46,578 nt of DNA from Bacteroidaceae bacterium. Lineage in GTDB: Bacteria; Bacteroidota; Bacteroidia; Bacteroidales; Bacteroidaceae. The translations under genes and the position numbers were made by a program. The notes under the pieces are model-generated. The model had not been told where the DNA came from and made no database searches. It saw only the letters and a list, made by a program, of their open reading frames with translations. Location: contig JAFNXL010000018.1 in assembly GCA_017379075.1 (NCBI GenBank), positions 1 through 46,578 on the forward strand, written 5' to 3'. Below, one piece after another: positions 15,182 to 23,796 of the stretch. Positions within the stretch are counted from its first letter, which is position 1, and each line of letters begins with the position of its first letter.

Positions 15182-17551
15182 TCAGAGGATGACGGCAGCC
15201 AATGCCGCACAGCACCAGGCTATGAGGCATTGTGCGCACATGATGACTACGGCCCATGTGGTGCCCAGCTCGCGGCGTATGGTGCTGATAGTGGCTACGC
15301 AGGGGGTGTAGAGCAGACAGAAGACCATCAGCGACAGGGCGGCGGGGGCGGTGAGGACGGCGCTGAGCGAGGTGCCTGCCATGAGGCTGCCCAAGGTGCT
15401 GACCACAACTTCCTTGGCAAGGAATCCGCTGACCAGGGCGGTGGTGATGCGCCAGTCGCCGAATCCCATCGGTTCGAAGATGGGGGAGACGAAACCGGCC
15501 AGCTGTGCCAGCATGCTGAGTTCGGAATGTTCGCCCACCATTTGCAGGCGGAAGTCGAAGGTCTGCATGAACCAGATGACCATTGAAGCCAGGAAGATGA
15601 CCGTGAAGGCGCGTTGCAGAAAGTCGCGTGCCTTGTCCCAGAGCAGACGCATCACGTTGGATACGGCGGGCAGGCGATAGTTGGGCAGTTCCATGACGAA
15701 AGGTACGGGTTTTCCCTTGAAAAGGGTGTGGTGGAGCACCATGGCGGTGAGTATGCCCACCACAATGCCGATGAGGTACATACCCATCATGACCACAGCG
15801 GCTTGTCCTGGGAAGAAGGTGCCGGCAAAGAGAGCATAGACGGGAATCTTGGCTGTGCAGGACATGAAGGGGATGAGCATGATGGTGAGTCGGCGGTCGC
15901 GCTCGCTGGGCAGAATGCGGCTGGCCATTACGCTGGGCACGGAACATCCGAAGCCGATGAGCAACGGCACGATGCTGCGGCCCGAGAGACCCACCTTGCG
16001 CAGCAGCTTGTCCATGACAAAGGCAATGCGGGCCATGTAGCCGCTGTCTTCCAACATACTGAGGAAGAAGAACAGGGTGATGATCATGGGCAGGAACACC
16101 AGTACGGTGCCCACACCGCCGAAGATGCCGTCTATGATGAGCGAACGCACCACGGGAGCGATATTCCACGCTTCCAGGGTAGCAGCTGTAGCGGCGGTCA
16201 GTGCGTCAATGCCCTGCTGGCAGAGGTCCTGTAGCCAGGCGCCCAGTCCGTTGAAGGTGATGTAGAACACGCCTGCCATGATGATGAGAAAGGCGGGCAG
16301 CGCGGTCCATTTTCCGGTCAGCACGCTGTCAATGCGTCTGCTGCGGCGGTATTCCTTGCTCTCGCGCGGCTTTACAATGGTATGTTGGCAAAGGCGGCCT
16401 ATGTAGTTGTAACGCATGTCGGCAAGTGCGGCGCTGCAGTCCAGTCCGCGCTCTTCCTCCATCTGGCGTACAATGTGTGCCACGGTCTTCTGTTCGTTAG
16501 TGTCGAGTCGGAGTGCCTGGCTCACCATGGCGTCGCCTTCCGCCAGTTTGCTGGCGGCAAAACGCAGGGGGATGTTGGCATGGGCGGCATGGTCTTCAAT
16601 AAGGTGCATGATGGCATGCAGGCAGCGGTGTACGGCTCCTCCGTGGTGTTCGGCGTGGCAGAAGTCCTGTCGCATGGGCTTTTCCTGGTAGCGTGCAATG
16701 TGCAGGGCGTGCTTTACCAGTTCGTCAATTCCCTCGCCCTTGATGGCGGAGATGGGAATGACGGGGATGCCCAGCATGCGTTCCATCTCGTTGATGCGGA
16801 CGGTTCCGCCGTTGCTCTCAATCTCGTCCATCATGTTCAGCGCCAACACCATGGGAATGTCCAGTTCCATGAGCTGCATGGTCAGGTACAGGTTGCGTTC
16901 AATGTTGGTGGCGTCCACAATGTTGATGAGCGCGTCGGGATGGCTTTCCAGAATGTGCCGGCGGCTGATGATCTCTTCATTGGTGTAGGGCGAGAGCGAA
17001 TATATGCCGGGCAAGTCCGTTACGGTGGCTTCGGGATGGTTCCTTATGGTGCCGTCCTTGCGTTCCACGGTAACGCCGGGAAAGTTTCCCACGTGTTGCC
17101 GTGCGCCGGTAAGTTGGTTGAAGAGTGTGGTCTTGCCGCAGTTTTGGTTTCCCACCAGTGCAAAGGAGAGCTGTTTCTTTGGCATCTTCTTGCCTCCCTT
17201 TTCCTGGGCGGTCTGCTTTTCGTGGTAACGGCCTTCCTCGCCCAGTCCCGGGTGTTCAATTTCGTGCATGCCGCTTTCGGCCTGCGTGTCTTGTTTCTCT
17301 GTCGGGGCAGTGCATGGAGAGGGTTGGCGCAGGGGAGAGACGATGATTTTTTGTGCGTCTTCGCTGCGCATGGCGAGTGCGAACCCGTGCAGACGGAGTT
17401 CTATGGGGTCGCCCATGGGGGCACGCTTTTCCACCATCACCTCCACGCCGGGAATCATTCCCATGTCCAGGAAGTGTTGTCGCAGGGCACCGTTTCCTCC
17501 CACTTCAACCACGGTGGCCCGTTCTTTCTGCTTCAGTTCGCTCAGTGTCAT
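15182..17551 (-). CDS. feoAB: Ferrous iron transporter, FeoA-FeoB fusion
   Basis: Inner-membrane GTP-dependent Fe(II) transporter of 789 residues. Residues 1-73 are a complete FeoA (SH3-like) domain fused through a linker (74-125) to FeoB, so the usual separate feoA is absent. The G domain shows G1 GNQNCGKT (134-141), the switch NFPGVTVE, G3 DLPG, and G4 NMMD. Downstream are the Gate helices with IGFGCSVPS and SCTAKIPVYALFAG, and further membrane helices to the C-terminus. The start at 17551 (MTLSELKQ) lies just behind the -7 word at 17577. Fused FeoAB is common in Bacteroides-like organisms. Confidence 0.93.
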   Translation of the reverse strand: MTLSELKQKERATVVEVGGNGALRQHFLDMGMIPGVEVMVEKRAPMGDPIELRLHGFALAMRSEDAQKIIVSPLRQPSPCTAPTEKQDTQAESGMHEIEHPGLGEEGRYHEKQTAQEKGGKKMPKKQLSFALVGNQNCGKTTLFNQLTGARQHVGNFPGVTVERKDGTIRNHPEATVTDLPGIYSLSPYTNEEIISRRHILESHPDALINIVDATNIERNLYLTMQLMELDIPMVLALNMMDEIESNGGTVRINEMERMLGIPVIPISAIKGEGIDELVKHALHIARYQEKPMRQDFCHAEHHGGAVHRCLHAIMHLIEDHAAHANIPLRFAASKLAEGDAMVSQALRLDTNEQKTVAHIVRQMEEERGLDCSAALADMRYNYIGRLCQHTIVKPRESKEYRRSRRIDSVLTGKWTALPAFLIIMAGVFYITFNGLGAWLQDLCQQGIDALTAATAATLEAWNIAPVVRSLIIDGIFGGVGTVLVFLPMIITLFFFLSMLEDSGYMARIAFVMDKLLRKVGLSGRSIVPLLIGFGCSVPSVMASRILPSERDRRLTIMLIPFMSCTAKIPVYALFAGTFFPGQAAVVMMGMYLIGIVVGILTAMVLHHTLFKGKPVPFVMELPNYRLPAVSNVMRLLWDKARDFLQRAFTVIFLASMVIWFMQTFDFRLQMVGEHSELSMLAQLAGFVSPIFEPMGFGDWRITTALVSGFLAKEVVVSTLGSLMAGTSLSAVLTAPAALSLMVFCLLYTPCVATISTIRRELGTTWAVVIMCAQCLIAWCCAALAAVIL

Positions 17552-17576
17552 CTGGATGAATGTTTTTGTTTGTGTA

Positions 17577-17584
17577 CAAAGATA
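17577..17584 (-). promoter_or_regulatory. Bacteroidetes -7 promoter word for feoAB
   Basis: The minus strand reads TATCTTTG, 25 bases upstream of ATG 17551. I did not find a recognisable Fur box in the 60-bp gap to the M16 peptidase gene. Confidence 0.65.
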
Positions 17585-17609
17585 CAAAAAACTGGCTGAA
17601 TGGCCAAAT

Positions 17610-18857
17610 TTATTTATATATGAGCATTGTCAGTTCCTCGGGCACGAACATCTCGCGTGCAGTTTGCCAGAGGTCTTCTGCCGTAAGGGCGTCTATGCGT
17701 GTGCTGATTTCCTCGCGGGTCTGCACCTTGTTGTAGTGCAGAAAGCGCTTGCCCATGCCAATGGCCACGTTCTCGAAGTTGTCATACGAGATGCCTATCT
17801 GGCCCTTTATCTGTTTCTTTACGGCCAGGAGGGCTGAGGGCGAGAGTGGCGCCTGTGCAAGCCTTGTCAGTTCCTTGAGCACCAGTTTGCGGCAGCGTTC
17901 CACCTTGTTGGGGTCGCAGCCGAAGTAGACTGCCCACACCCCGGTGTCCGTATAGGTGGTGAGGGTGCTCTCAACCGTATAGACCAGTCCGTTCTTCTCG
18001 CGCAGCGATTGCGAGAGCCTGCTGTTCATGCCCGGTCCGCCCAGAATGTGGTTCAGCACGAACATGGCCAGGTGGTTACGGTGCGATGCGCCGTAGGCAC
18101 GCCGTCCCATCATGACATGTGCCTGATGGGTGTCCATCTGTTTGGTCTCTGTCTGCGCTTGGTATTCGGGAAGTGCGGTGCGTTCCTGCGGAAGGACAGG
18201 GACGGCGTTGTCCGTGGGCAGGTTGCGCAGGGCTTTTTCCGCCAGCCTTACCACTTGTTTTGGGTCGGCCTGTCCGTAGACAAAGAGCACCATGTTGGCC
18301 GGCACATACTGTCGGCGCACGTATTGCACAATGTCTTCGGTGGTGTACTCGCGCAAGCGTTCGGCATTGCCCAGAATGCTTCTGCCCAGGGGGTGGCCGT
18401 TGAAGATCAGGTTCTCGAACTCGTCGTATATCAGCTCGCCCGGCGAGTCGTTGTAGCTTTCAATCTCGCTTGCCACCACTTCCACTTCCTTGTCCATCTC
18501 GTGTTGTGGATAAGTGCTGTTCAGTACAATGTCCGCAAGGATGTCGATGGCGCGGTGCAGATGCTGTTTCAGGCAGGTGCAGTAGTACACGGTCTCTTCC
18601 TTGCCCGTAAAGGCGTTCAGGTCTCCGCCTACGGATTCCATGCGGTTGATGATGTGCCATGCCTTGCGGCGATGGGTTCCCTTGAAGCTGAGATGTTCGG
18701 TAAAGTGCGCCATGCCGCTTTCTGTGTCCAGCTCGTCACGGGTTCCCGCATCTACCGCCAGTCCGCAGTAGACAACTTCGGTGGGCCCGGCGGCGCAGAC
18801 AATGCGCATTCCGCAGGGAAGGGTATGGGTATAATGGTCTGAATATGCTGTTTTCAC
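17610..18857 (-). CDS. M16 family zinc peptidase (insulinase-like)
   Basis: Peptidase of 415 residues with the inverted zinc motif HFTEH (about residues 51-55) and the downstream third ligand Glu in the region FTGKEETVYY. The C-terminal half is the catalytically inactive M16 repeat (GGPGMNSRLSQSLREKNGLVYTV). The length is that of single-unit processing-peptidase-like M16B proteins. No signal peptide is visible, so it is probably cytoplasmic. The start is GTG at 18857, preceded by the -7 word at 18893. It ends 58 bp before feoAB begins, which has its own promoter word. Substrate unknown. Confidence 0.87.
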   Translation of the reverse strand: MKTAYSDHYTHTLPCGMRIVCAAGPTEVVYCGLAVDAGTRDELDTESGMAHFTEHLSFKGTHRRKAWHIINRMESVGGDLNAFTGKEETVYYCTCLKQHLHRAIDILADIVLNSTYPQHEMDKEVEVVASEIESYNDSPGELIYDEFENLIFNGHPLGRSILGNAERLREYTTEDIVQYVRRQYVPANMVLFVYGQADPKQVVRLAEKALRNLPTDNAVPVLPQERTALPEYQAQTETKQMDTHQAHVMMGRRAYGASHRNHLAMFVLNHILGGPGMNSRLSQSLREKNGLVYTVESTLTTYTDTGVWAVYFGCDPNKVERCRKLVLKELTRLAQAPLSPSALLAVKKQIKGQIGISYDNFENVAIGMGKRFLHYNKVQTREEISTRIDALTAEDLWQTAREMFVPEELTMLIYK

Positions 18858-18892
18858 GTCTATATCTGTTTGTTCCGGTGTGTAAAACCTTG

Positions 18893-18900
18893 CAAAAGTA
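18893..18900 (-). promoter_or_regulatory. Bacteroidetes -7 promoter word for the M16 peptidase gene
   Basis: The minus strand reads TACTTTTG (TAnnTTTG), 35 bases upstream of the GTG start. It is divergent from the word at 18975. Confidence 0.6.
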
Positions 18901-18974
18901 CTGAAAAATATCGGAATCGGGCCGGCAAGGGATAAAAAACTCTTTTTCTGGGCGTCTTTATTTCCAAAAATCGT

Positions 18975-18982
18975 TAACTTTG
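18975..18982 (+). promoter_or_regulatory. Bacteroidetes -7 promoter word for the metallophosphatase
   Basis: TAACTTTG lies 62 bases upstream of ATG 19045, which gives a leader of roughly 55 nt. Confidence 0.6.
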
Positions 18983-19044
18983 TGTGGTGTAAAACATAGA
19001 TAGGACACGAAATTCTAATACATTATCAAATATATCGTTTTATC

Positions 19045-20085
19045 ATGAACAGAAGACATTTTATCCAGGGCATGGCCATGACGGCTGCGGCTGCGGCGTG
19101 CCCGGCATCGGCAGGCGCTTTTGCCAAGGAAGCGCCCCAAGTGCAGACTCCGCAGGGTTCTTCCTTCCATAATTTTACCTTCAATGCCCAGGGCAAGTTC
19201 CGTATCATGCAGATTACGGACACGCACTATATTGCCGGTGACGCTCGCTCAAAGCGCGCCATGGACAACCTGATACAGATGCTTGATACGGAAAAGCCCG
19301 ACCTGGTAATCCACACTGGAGACATCATTTTTGCCAAGCCGGCGGAACGTTCGTTCGACGAACTCTTCGCTCCCATCATTGAGCGCAAGATTCCCTTTGC
19401 CGTGGCGTTGGGCAACCACGACGAAGAGTTCGGCATGAGCCGCATGGAGGTTTATAATTACCTCCGTTCAAAACCCTATTGCATCAACACCCCCGAGAAG
19501 GGCATCCATGGCGCCTCAAACGATGTGATAACCCTTTCTTCCACCGACGGAAAGAAGCAGTGGATATTCTATCTGCTGGACACCATGAACCGCAGCAAGG
19601 ACATCAAGATAAATGCTTACGACTATCTCCACTTTGACCAGATTCAGTGGTATCGCGAGCAGAGCCAGCATTTCCGCAGGGAGAATGGCGGAACCCCCGT
19701 TCCGGCATTGGCCTTCATGCACATTCCCGTGTTTGAGCATCTGACGGCATTGGCAGACAGCAAGCGCAAGATCAAGGGAAATCTTCAGGAGAATCCCTGT
19801 CCCTCACTCATCAACTCGGGTATGTTCTCGCAGATGCAGGAGATGGGCGATGTGATGGCGCTTTTCTCTGGACACGACCACGACAACGACTATGTGATGA
19901 AGTGGCAGGACAAGTATCTCATCTATGGCCGTTACAGCGGTTGCAACACCGTGTACAACAATCTGGAGGGAAGCGGCTGCCGAATGATAGAACTGACCCA
20001 GGGACAGACATCCTTCCGCACCTATGTGCGTGTCTTTGACAAAGGCATAGAGCAGGATATGACGCTGCCCAAGGATATGAAGTAA
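19045..20085 (+). CDS. Secreted calcineurin-like metallophosphoesterase
   Basis: Exported phosphoesterase of 346 residues. The N-terminus MNRRHFIQGMAMTAAAAACPASA is a signal peptide with an RR pair like a Tat signal. Two-metal motifs appear in order: DTH (in QITDTHY), HTGDIIF, GNHDE, then MHIP and GHDHDND, which complete the calcineurin-like active site. The spacing fits the Bacteroides family of periplasmic metallophosphatases (purple acid phosphatase/Icc-like). It stands alone, with its own promoter word upstream and a perfect 17-bp hairpin 26 bases after the stop. Confidence 0.9.
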   Translation: MNRRHFIQGMAMTAAAAACPASAGAFAKEAPQVQTPQGSSFHNFTFNAQGKFRIMQITDTHYIAGDARSKRAMDNLIQMLDTEKPDLVIHTGDIIFAKPAERSFDELFAPIIERKIPFAVALGNHDEEFGMSRMEVYNYLRSKPYCINTPEKGIHGASNDVITLSSTDGKKQWIFYLLDTMNRSKDIKINAYDYLHFDQIQWYREQSQHFRRENGGTPVPALAFMHIPVFEHLTALADSKRKIKGNLQENPCPSLINSGMFSQMQEMGDVMALFSGHDHDNDYVMKWQDKYLIYGRYSGCNTVYNNLEGSGCRMIELTQGQTSFRTYVRVFDKGIEQDMTLPKDMK

Positions 20086-20111
20086 ACTGCCCAATCATTT
20101 TTGCAAGCATG

Positions 20112-20152
20112 GCAAACCGCCCCGTTCATTGTTTGTGAACGGGGCGGTTTGC
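20112..20152 (+). terminator. 17-bp perfect hairpin downstream of the metallophosphatase
   Basis: GCAAACCGCCCCGTTCA (20112-20128) pairs without mismatch with 20136-20152 around TTGTTTG. No long T-run follows on either strand, so it may be a bidirectional or processed terminator between convergent genes. Confidence 0.75.
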
Positions 20153-20270
20153 TATATGTGGAAAATTAGGAATTTATAACCACCTTTTTCTTACGGATAG
20201 CTGCGGATGAAAATCTTTTACAAAACGAGAGTACTGTTTTAAGAGCTTCTGCGGCTATAGAAGCGGGACA

Positions 20271-20350
20271 ATTCCAGTTGGGCGGAAAAAAGTGCCCAGT
20301 TGGAAAAAAATATGTTTCCAGTTGGAAAATTATTTTTCCCCAACTAGAAA
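20271..20350. repeat. 22-bp-period palindrome array 3 (CCAGTTGG word)
   Basis: Four 14-bp units start at 20271, 20293, 20315 and 20337. Cores CAGTTG, CAGTTG, CAGTTG and CAACTA start at 20275, 20297, 20319 and 20341, exactly 22 bp apart. Unit three is an ideal 6-2-6 palindrome, TTTCCAGTTGGAAA. Words and A/T spacers match array 2 at 1187-1288 closely, so the two are dispersed copies. Confidence 0.92.
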
Positions 20351-20511
20351 CCCTGTATTAGGGGTGTATTGGCATTTTAATGCTTGATCTTCCATTTTTC
20401 CTCTTTCTATGTACCCGAAAAACGTCAAAAGATAAAGTAAAAAGATTTTACAAAAGATAAACTTCTATAAGACAAGGAGTGTCTCTATATTCATGACCAT
20501 GATTTGTCCAG

Positions 20512-20628
20512 GGTAAGCCAAAGCATTGCAGTACCAACTTTGGTACATAATAAATGGTACTGCAGTACCAGCCAGTTGGTACTGAGGTGTCAGCTTATTG
20601 GTATTGTAGTGTAAGTAAACTGATACGC
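20512..20628. repeat. 22-bp-period palindrome array 4 (GGTACTGCAGTACC word)
   Basis: GGTACTGCAGTACC (20556-20569) is a perfect 14-bp palindrome. Units decay on both sides but keep the step: GGTACTG at 20556 and 20578, GGTATTG at 20600, GATACGC at 20622. Upstream, GGTAAGC at 20512 is in phase, and GTAC at 20543 is 22 bp from GTAC at 20565. The outer units are weaker than in the other arrays. Confidence 0.72.
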
Positions 20629-20810
20629 AAACCCTTGCACAATAGAAAAGTGGAACTATTGTCGTTTATGAGTGAAAGGGATGCATTCTATTCTTAGTCC
20701 CTTGCTAACACATCCTATTCGTCAAAGAATACCAGTTGCACGCCAAAACAAATGATGTATTAAGTGCTAATATGCAACGTGATACGTTTACACATCCCTT
20801 ATATGGAATT

Positions 20811-20904
20811 GTAAATAGATTTACCTTTAAGCGTAAATCCGTTTACATAGTGATGTAAGTGCGTTTACATAGAAGAGTAAATCCATTTACATCGTGATGT
20901 AAAA
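20811..20904. repeat. 22-bp-period palindrome array 5 (GTAAATnnATTTAC word)
   Basis: Four complete 6-2-6 palindromes start at 20811, 20833, 20855 and 20877, with a half unit (GTAAAA) at 20899. Left arms are GTAAAT, GTAAAT, GTAAGT, GTAAAT. Right arms are ATTTAC, GTTTAC, GTTTAC, ATTTAC at 20819, 20841, 20863 and 20885. Every step is 22 bp. Spacers are 8 bp. Confidence 0.93.
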
Positions 20905-20932
20905 AACGGGGCTGCGCAGAGGGGCAGAAATC

Positions 20933-22150
20933 TTATTGTTGTTTGAGTTTTCCCAACATTAAATAGTTGTTATCCCTGTCTGTGTCTATGCTTTTTTCCA
21001 AGGCGGAGAGTTTTTTGCGCATGTCCGGGGAGAGGTCGTTTCTGCGTAGCGCTTCCTGCAATTCTTCCTTCAGGTCGGAGGGTGATACATTACGGCAATA
21101 GTATCCGTTACGCGCATGCTGAAACCAATACACATCAGTGTGGCCAAGGAAATCATTATACATCCGGTACTTTCCGCCCCGCAGCGTGCGCTTGTCCACG
21201 AAGAAGTCCAGGTGGTCACGGCTTTCAAAGGTTACGAAACCATCCTGTTCCATCCTTCCGATAATGGTCCCCACGAAGCATGTTGGATATTCAAAGCATT
21301 CGTTTGGAAAAACCTTGTTCCCCGGCACATCAAACGTGAAGACAGGATGCAGGGACTTGTCCGTGGGGGAACAACGGTAAAGCGAATCATTCTTTTGAGA
21401 CCTAAAAATTAAAAAGGAGAGGTCGAAGGTTCCCGTATTATGCCTATGATAGATTTCCGGACTATAGTCCATCTCTGTCCGCGAACCCTTGTAAGGGAAT
21501 TCTTGCCGTATATTCCCCTCAAAATCCTGTACCCACGCCACTCGGGGATTAACCTTCCAGGGCAAGGTGGCTATGGTAATCTCCTTGCGGTTTCCATCCA
21601 CGCGGAAAACCGATTTTGGCAAATCCCAGGGTTGCTCGTCGGGAGCATTCAGCGGGATGAAGCCCTGAAACTGCCCTTGCAGGTCATAGACAATCAGTTG
21701 TTTTGTTGTCCATGGCATAATATAGATGCGGTTATGTTTCTCATCCAACTGAAAGTCTGAGACCTGGCCATAATTCCCACGTCCATTGCCGGAAGAGCCG
21801 ATGTTGCAGACAAACTTCCCTTGGCGGGTAAACAGCCTGAAGGGCATGTTGCGGCTGCTGTGTACAAGGATGTAATTCTCTGAGACACGCACGCTGGAAC
21901 TTCTTACATAAGCTTCATCTTTGCGCTCCAATGGGATTATTTCCAGATTCTCCACAAAATGGCTCAGCGGCAGTTCTATGCTGTCTGTCAATCTTTCTGG
22001 ATGGCACACAACCACTGTGTCGCCATCCACCACCACACGTTCCGCCACCACCGGCAATTGCGCTATGGCAGTTGCCGCATGTTCCTTTTCCTGTCGTCCG
22101 CAAGCCGTTATGCCCACAAGCAGAACAACCGACAAAATCATGTTTCTCAT
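20933..22150 (-). CDS. Six-bladed beta-propeller lipoprotein, paralogue A
   Basis: Predicted lipoprotein of 405 residues. The leader MRNMILSVVLLVGITAC ends in a lipobox. The mature part has the family pattern seen in four neighbours: an N-terminal 'VENLEIIPLE' strand, then GNGRGNYGQVSDFQ (the G.G..EY motif of the family) and a C-terminal tail ending NNYLMLGKLK. These Bacteroidetes proteins are predicted six-bladed propellers at the cell envelope; no ligand is known. The start at 22150 lies 2 bp after the stop of the TPR-HTH regulator, so the two are cotranscribed, which suggests a shared role. It is the most divergent of the five paralogues and lies on the opposite strand. Confidence 0.8.
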   Translation of the reverse strand: MRNMILSVVLLVGITACGRQEKEHAATAIAQLPVVAERVVVDGDTVVVCHPERLTDSIELPLSHFVENLEIIPLERKDEAYVRSSSVRVSENYILVHSSRNMPFRLFTRQGKFVCNIGSSGNGRGNYGQVSDFQLDEKHNRIYIMPWTTKQLIVYDLQGQFQGFIPLNAPDEQPWDLPKSVFRVDGNRKEITIATLPWKVNPRVAWVQDFEGNIRQEFPYKGSRTEMDYSPEIYHRHNTGTFDLSFLIFRSQKNDSLYRCSPTDKSLHPVFTFDVPGNKVFPNECFEYPTCFVGTIIGRMEQDGFVTFESRDHLDFFVDKRTLRGGKYRMYNDFLGHTDVYWFQHARNGYYCRNVSPSDLKEELQEALRRNDLSPDMRKKLSALEKSIDTDRDNNYLMLGKLKQQ

Positions 22151-22152
22151 CG

Positions 22153-23742
22153 TCAAAACCTTTGTAAGAAATCGTCCAATGTCTGGCCTTGCAACAGTTC
22201 CGGGCCAATCTTTTCCTTAATTCTCTGCTTGCGCCGGCTGATGGAAGCCTTGTTGATACAATACACGTTAGCCAAGTCCTGCATGCTGACATTGATTTTC
22301 AGCAGGCAACAAAAATTGATGTCATTGATGTTCATGCCAGGCACAGCCTTGAGCAGGCGCATGGTAAACTGCTCATACTCCGTATCCATCAAACGGCGTA
22401 TTTCCCTCCATTCCCTTTCGGTGATGGCGATGGCCTTGTCATTTTGCGCTAAATTCTCGTTCAGCGAGGGCAACTTCTGGAATACCGCCATCTTTCTGAT
22501 CAGTTCTTCACGCAACAGGCCAGACTTCTCGCGCAGCAAGGCCAGTTCCTCTGCCTGGCGCAGCAACTGGTTTTCCTGCTCCATCTGCACCTGTCTCAGC
22601 ATCAAATCCCTTTTCTTCTTCGTCTGTACAAAGAATGCCATGCCGGCACCAGCAATGAACAACAGGAACAACAGGGAGACAATCACAATCACCTGCTGTT
22701 GGCGGCTGATTTTCAAAGCATCTATCTCGGTGGTCAGTTTCAGCTCATTGAAGGCGTTTTCCCTTGCTTGGCCACGGTATGACATGTACACCTGATTGAC
22801 GTATCCCGCCACATCCTGATGATACTGGTAAGCCTTTTCCGCATCGCCCAATGTCAGATAGTGTCTCGACAGATGATGCATTGCCTCGGTGGCCAGAAAC
22901 AAGTTTTCCGACTGGGCCACCAAGTGGTAATAGTATCTGGCCGAATCCTCTTGGTGCTTCAGGTCGTACAGCTGTGCCTTGTACATATTATGTGCGGGCA
23001 CATCCTTTCTGCGCATATATTGCCGCGACGCCTGGAGCAGCTCCATCAGTTTGTCATAACGCGCCTGTTCATGATAAAGTTGGCGATAGCGTTCCGTCAG
23101 ATAGTTCAAGTAATCAACATCCGTTGTGTTTTCCGCCATGGCCCTGAGCGAATCCAGATGCTGTTCCGCCTCGTCATACCGCTTGACCTTTATCAGGAAA
23201 TCCGCTTTTTTACAGAGCAGGTTGCGTATCGCCTCTCCCCTTGTTTGCAAAGCCATGCGCTTGTCCATATAGGCCAGGGCCGAATCCACTTTGTTCTGAT
23301 GGCTGAACATATTACACTTGATGGCATACGCCCATTGTATCCCATCCGAATCGTTGTGTTGGAGAAATTCGTTGTGCATCACCGCCAATAACGAATCTAC
23401 ACGCCCGTATTCACGCCCAAACATAAAGTTCTGCGTCAAAATCATTCGCATCGCCTTCAGGTGTGTCGAATCCTTTTTCTGTTCATAATACCGTACTGTC
23501 TCATACAGCAGTTCCACCTCGGCCGGAGTGCTGGCCAACGAGCAACTCGATTTTACCCGGCAAAACGTGTATTTGTCCTCACCCGTCAGTTTATCCTCAT
23601 TCACTTTGTACAGGCAACTCTGGGTACTGTCCATATTCCCCTGGCTGTAATGCCGCTCGGCTTCTTGCAGCCATACCTTGTTTCTGTCCGCAGGCGTGCA
23701 AGCGGCTATGAGGAGAATGAGGAAAAGAAAAATCTGTTTCAT
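22153..23742 (-). CDS. Membrane-bound TPR transcriptional regulator with C-terminal HTH
   Basis: Protein of 529 residues combining envelope sensing and DNA binding. The N-terminus MKQIFLFLILLIAAC looks like a signal peptide with a lipobox. Tetratricopeptide-like helical repeats fill about residues 25-340 (periplasmic). One membrane helix lies at about 351-372 (VIVIVSLLFLLFIAGAGMAFF). A coiled coil rich in Gln/Glu/Leu follows to about 430. The C-terminus carries an HTH (INVSMQDLANVYCINKASISRRKQRIKEKI). This layout is a known Bacteroidetes one-component regulator class. It is preceded by a -7 word at 23789, overlaps no gene, and leads straight into propeller A. Control of propellers B-E and the pump is inference. 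Confidence 0.82.
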   Translation of the reverse strand: MKQIFLFLILLIAACTPADRNKVWLQEAERHYSQGNMDSTQSCLYKVNEDKLTGEDKYTFCRVKSSCSLASTPAEVELLYETVRYYEQKKDSTHLKAMRMILTQNFMFGREYGRVDSLLAVMHNEFLQHNDSDGIQWAYAIKCNMFSHQNKVDSALAYMDKRMALQTRGEAIRNLLCKKADFLIKVKRYDEAEQHLDSLRAMAENTTDVDYLNYLTERYRQLYHEQARYDKLMELLQASRQYMRRKDVPAHNMYKAQLYDLKHQEDSARYYYHLVAQSENLFLATEAMHHLSRHYLTLGDAEKAYQYHQDVAGYVNQVYMSYRGQARENAFNELKLTTEIDALKISRQQQVIVIVSLLFLLFIAGAGMAFFVQTKKKRDLMLRQVQMEQENQLLRQAEELALLREKSGLLREELIRKMAVFQKLPSLNENLAQNDKAIAITEREWREIRRLMDTEYEQFTMRLLKAVPGMNINDINFCCLLKINVSMQDLANVYCINKASISRRKQRIKEKIGPELLQGQTLDDFLQRF

Positions 23743-23788
23743 GCAATACAGTCCAATTGAAATGATGTAAATGTTACTTTAACGTTCG

Positions 23789-23796
23789 CAAATGTA
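23789..23796 (-). promoter_or_regulatory. Bacteroidetes -7 promoter word for the TPR-HTH regulator
   Basis: The minus strand reads TACATTTG, 46 bases upstream of ATG 23742. Confidence 0.6.

Noticed and set aside
15614-17599. Long plus-strand ORFs across feoAB and other GC-rich genes (also 29634-30809, 34016-35443, 35512-36711)
   Set aside because: They lie antisense to clearly conserved genes, have His/Gln/Val-rich compositions typical of shadow frames, and carry no domain motifs.
20112-20152. Perfect 17-bp hairpin as a novel element
   Set aside because: Position and structure fit an ordinary terminator for the metallophosphatase gene.
20427-20460. AAAGAT repeats and GTAAAAAGATTTTAC as a sixth array
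   Set aside because: Spacing is 13 and 12 bp with one palindrome only; it does not meet the 22-bp rule.
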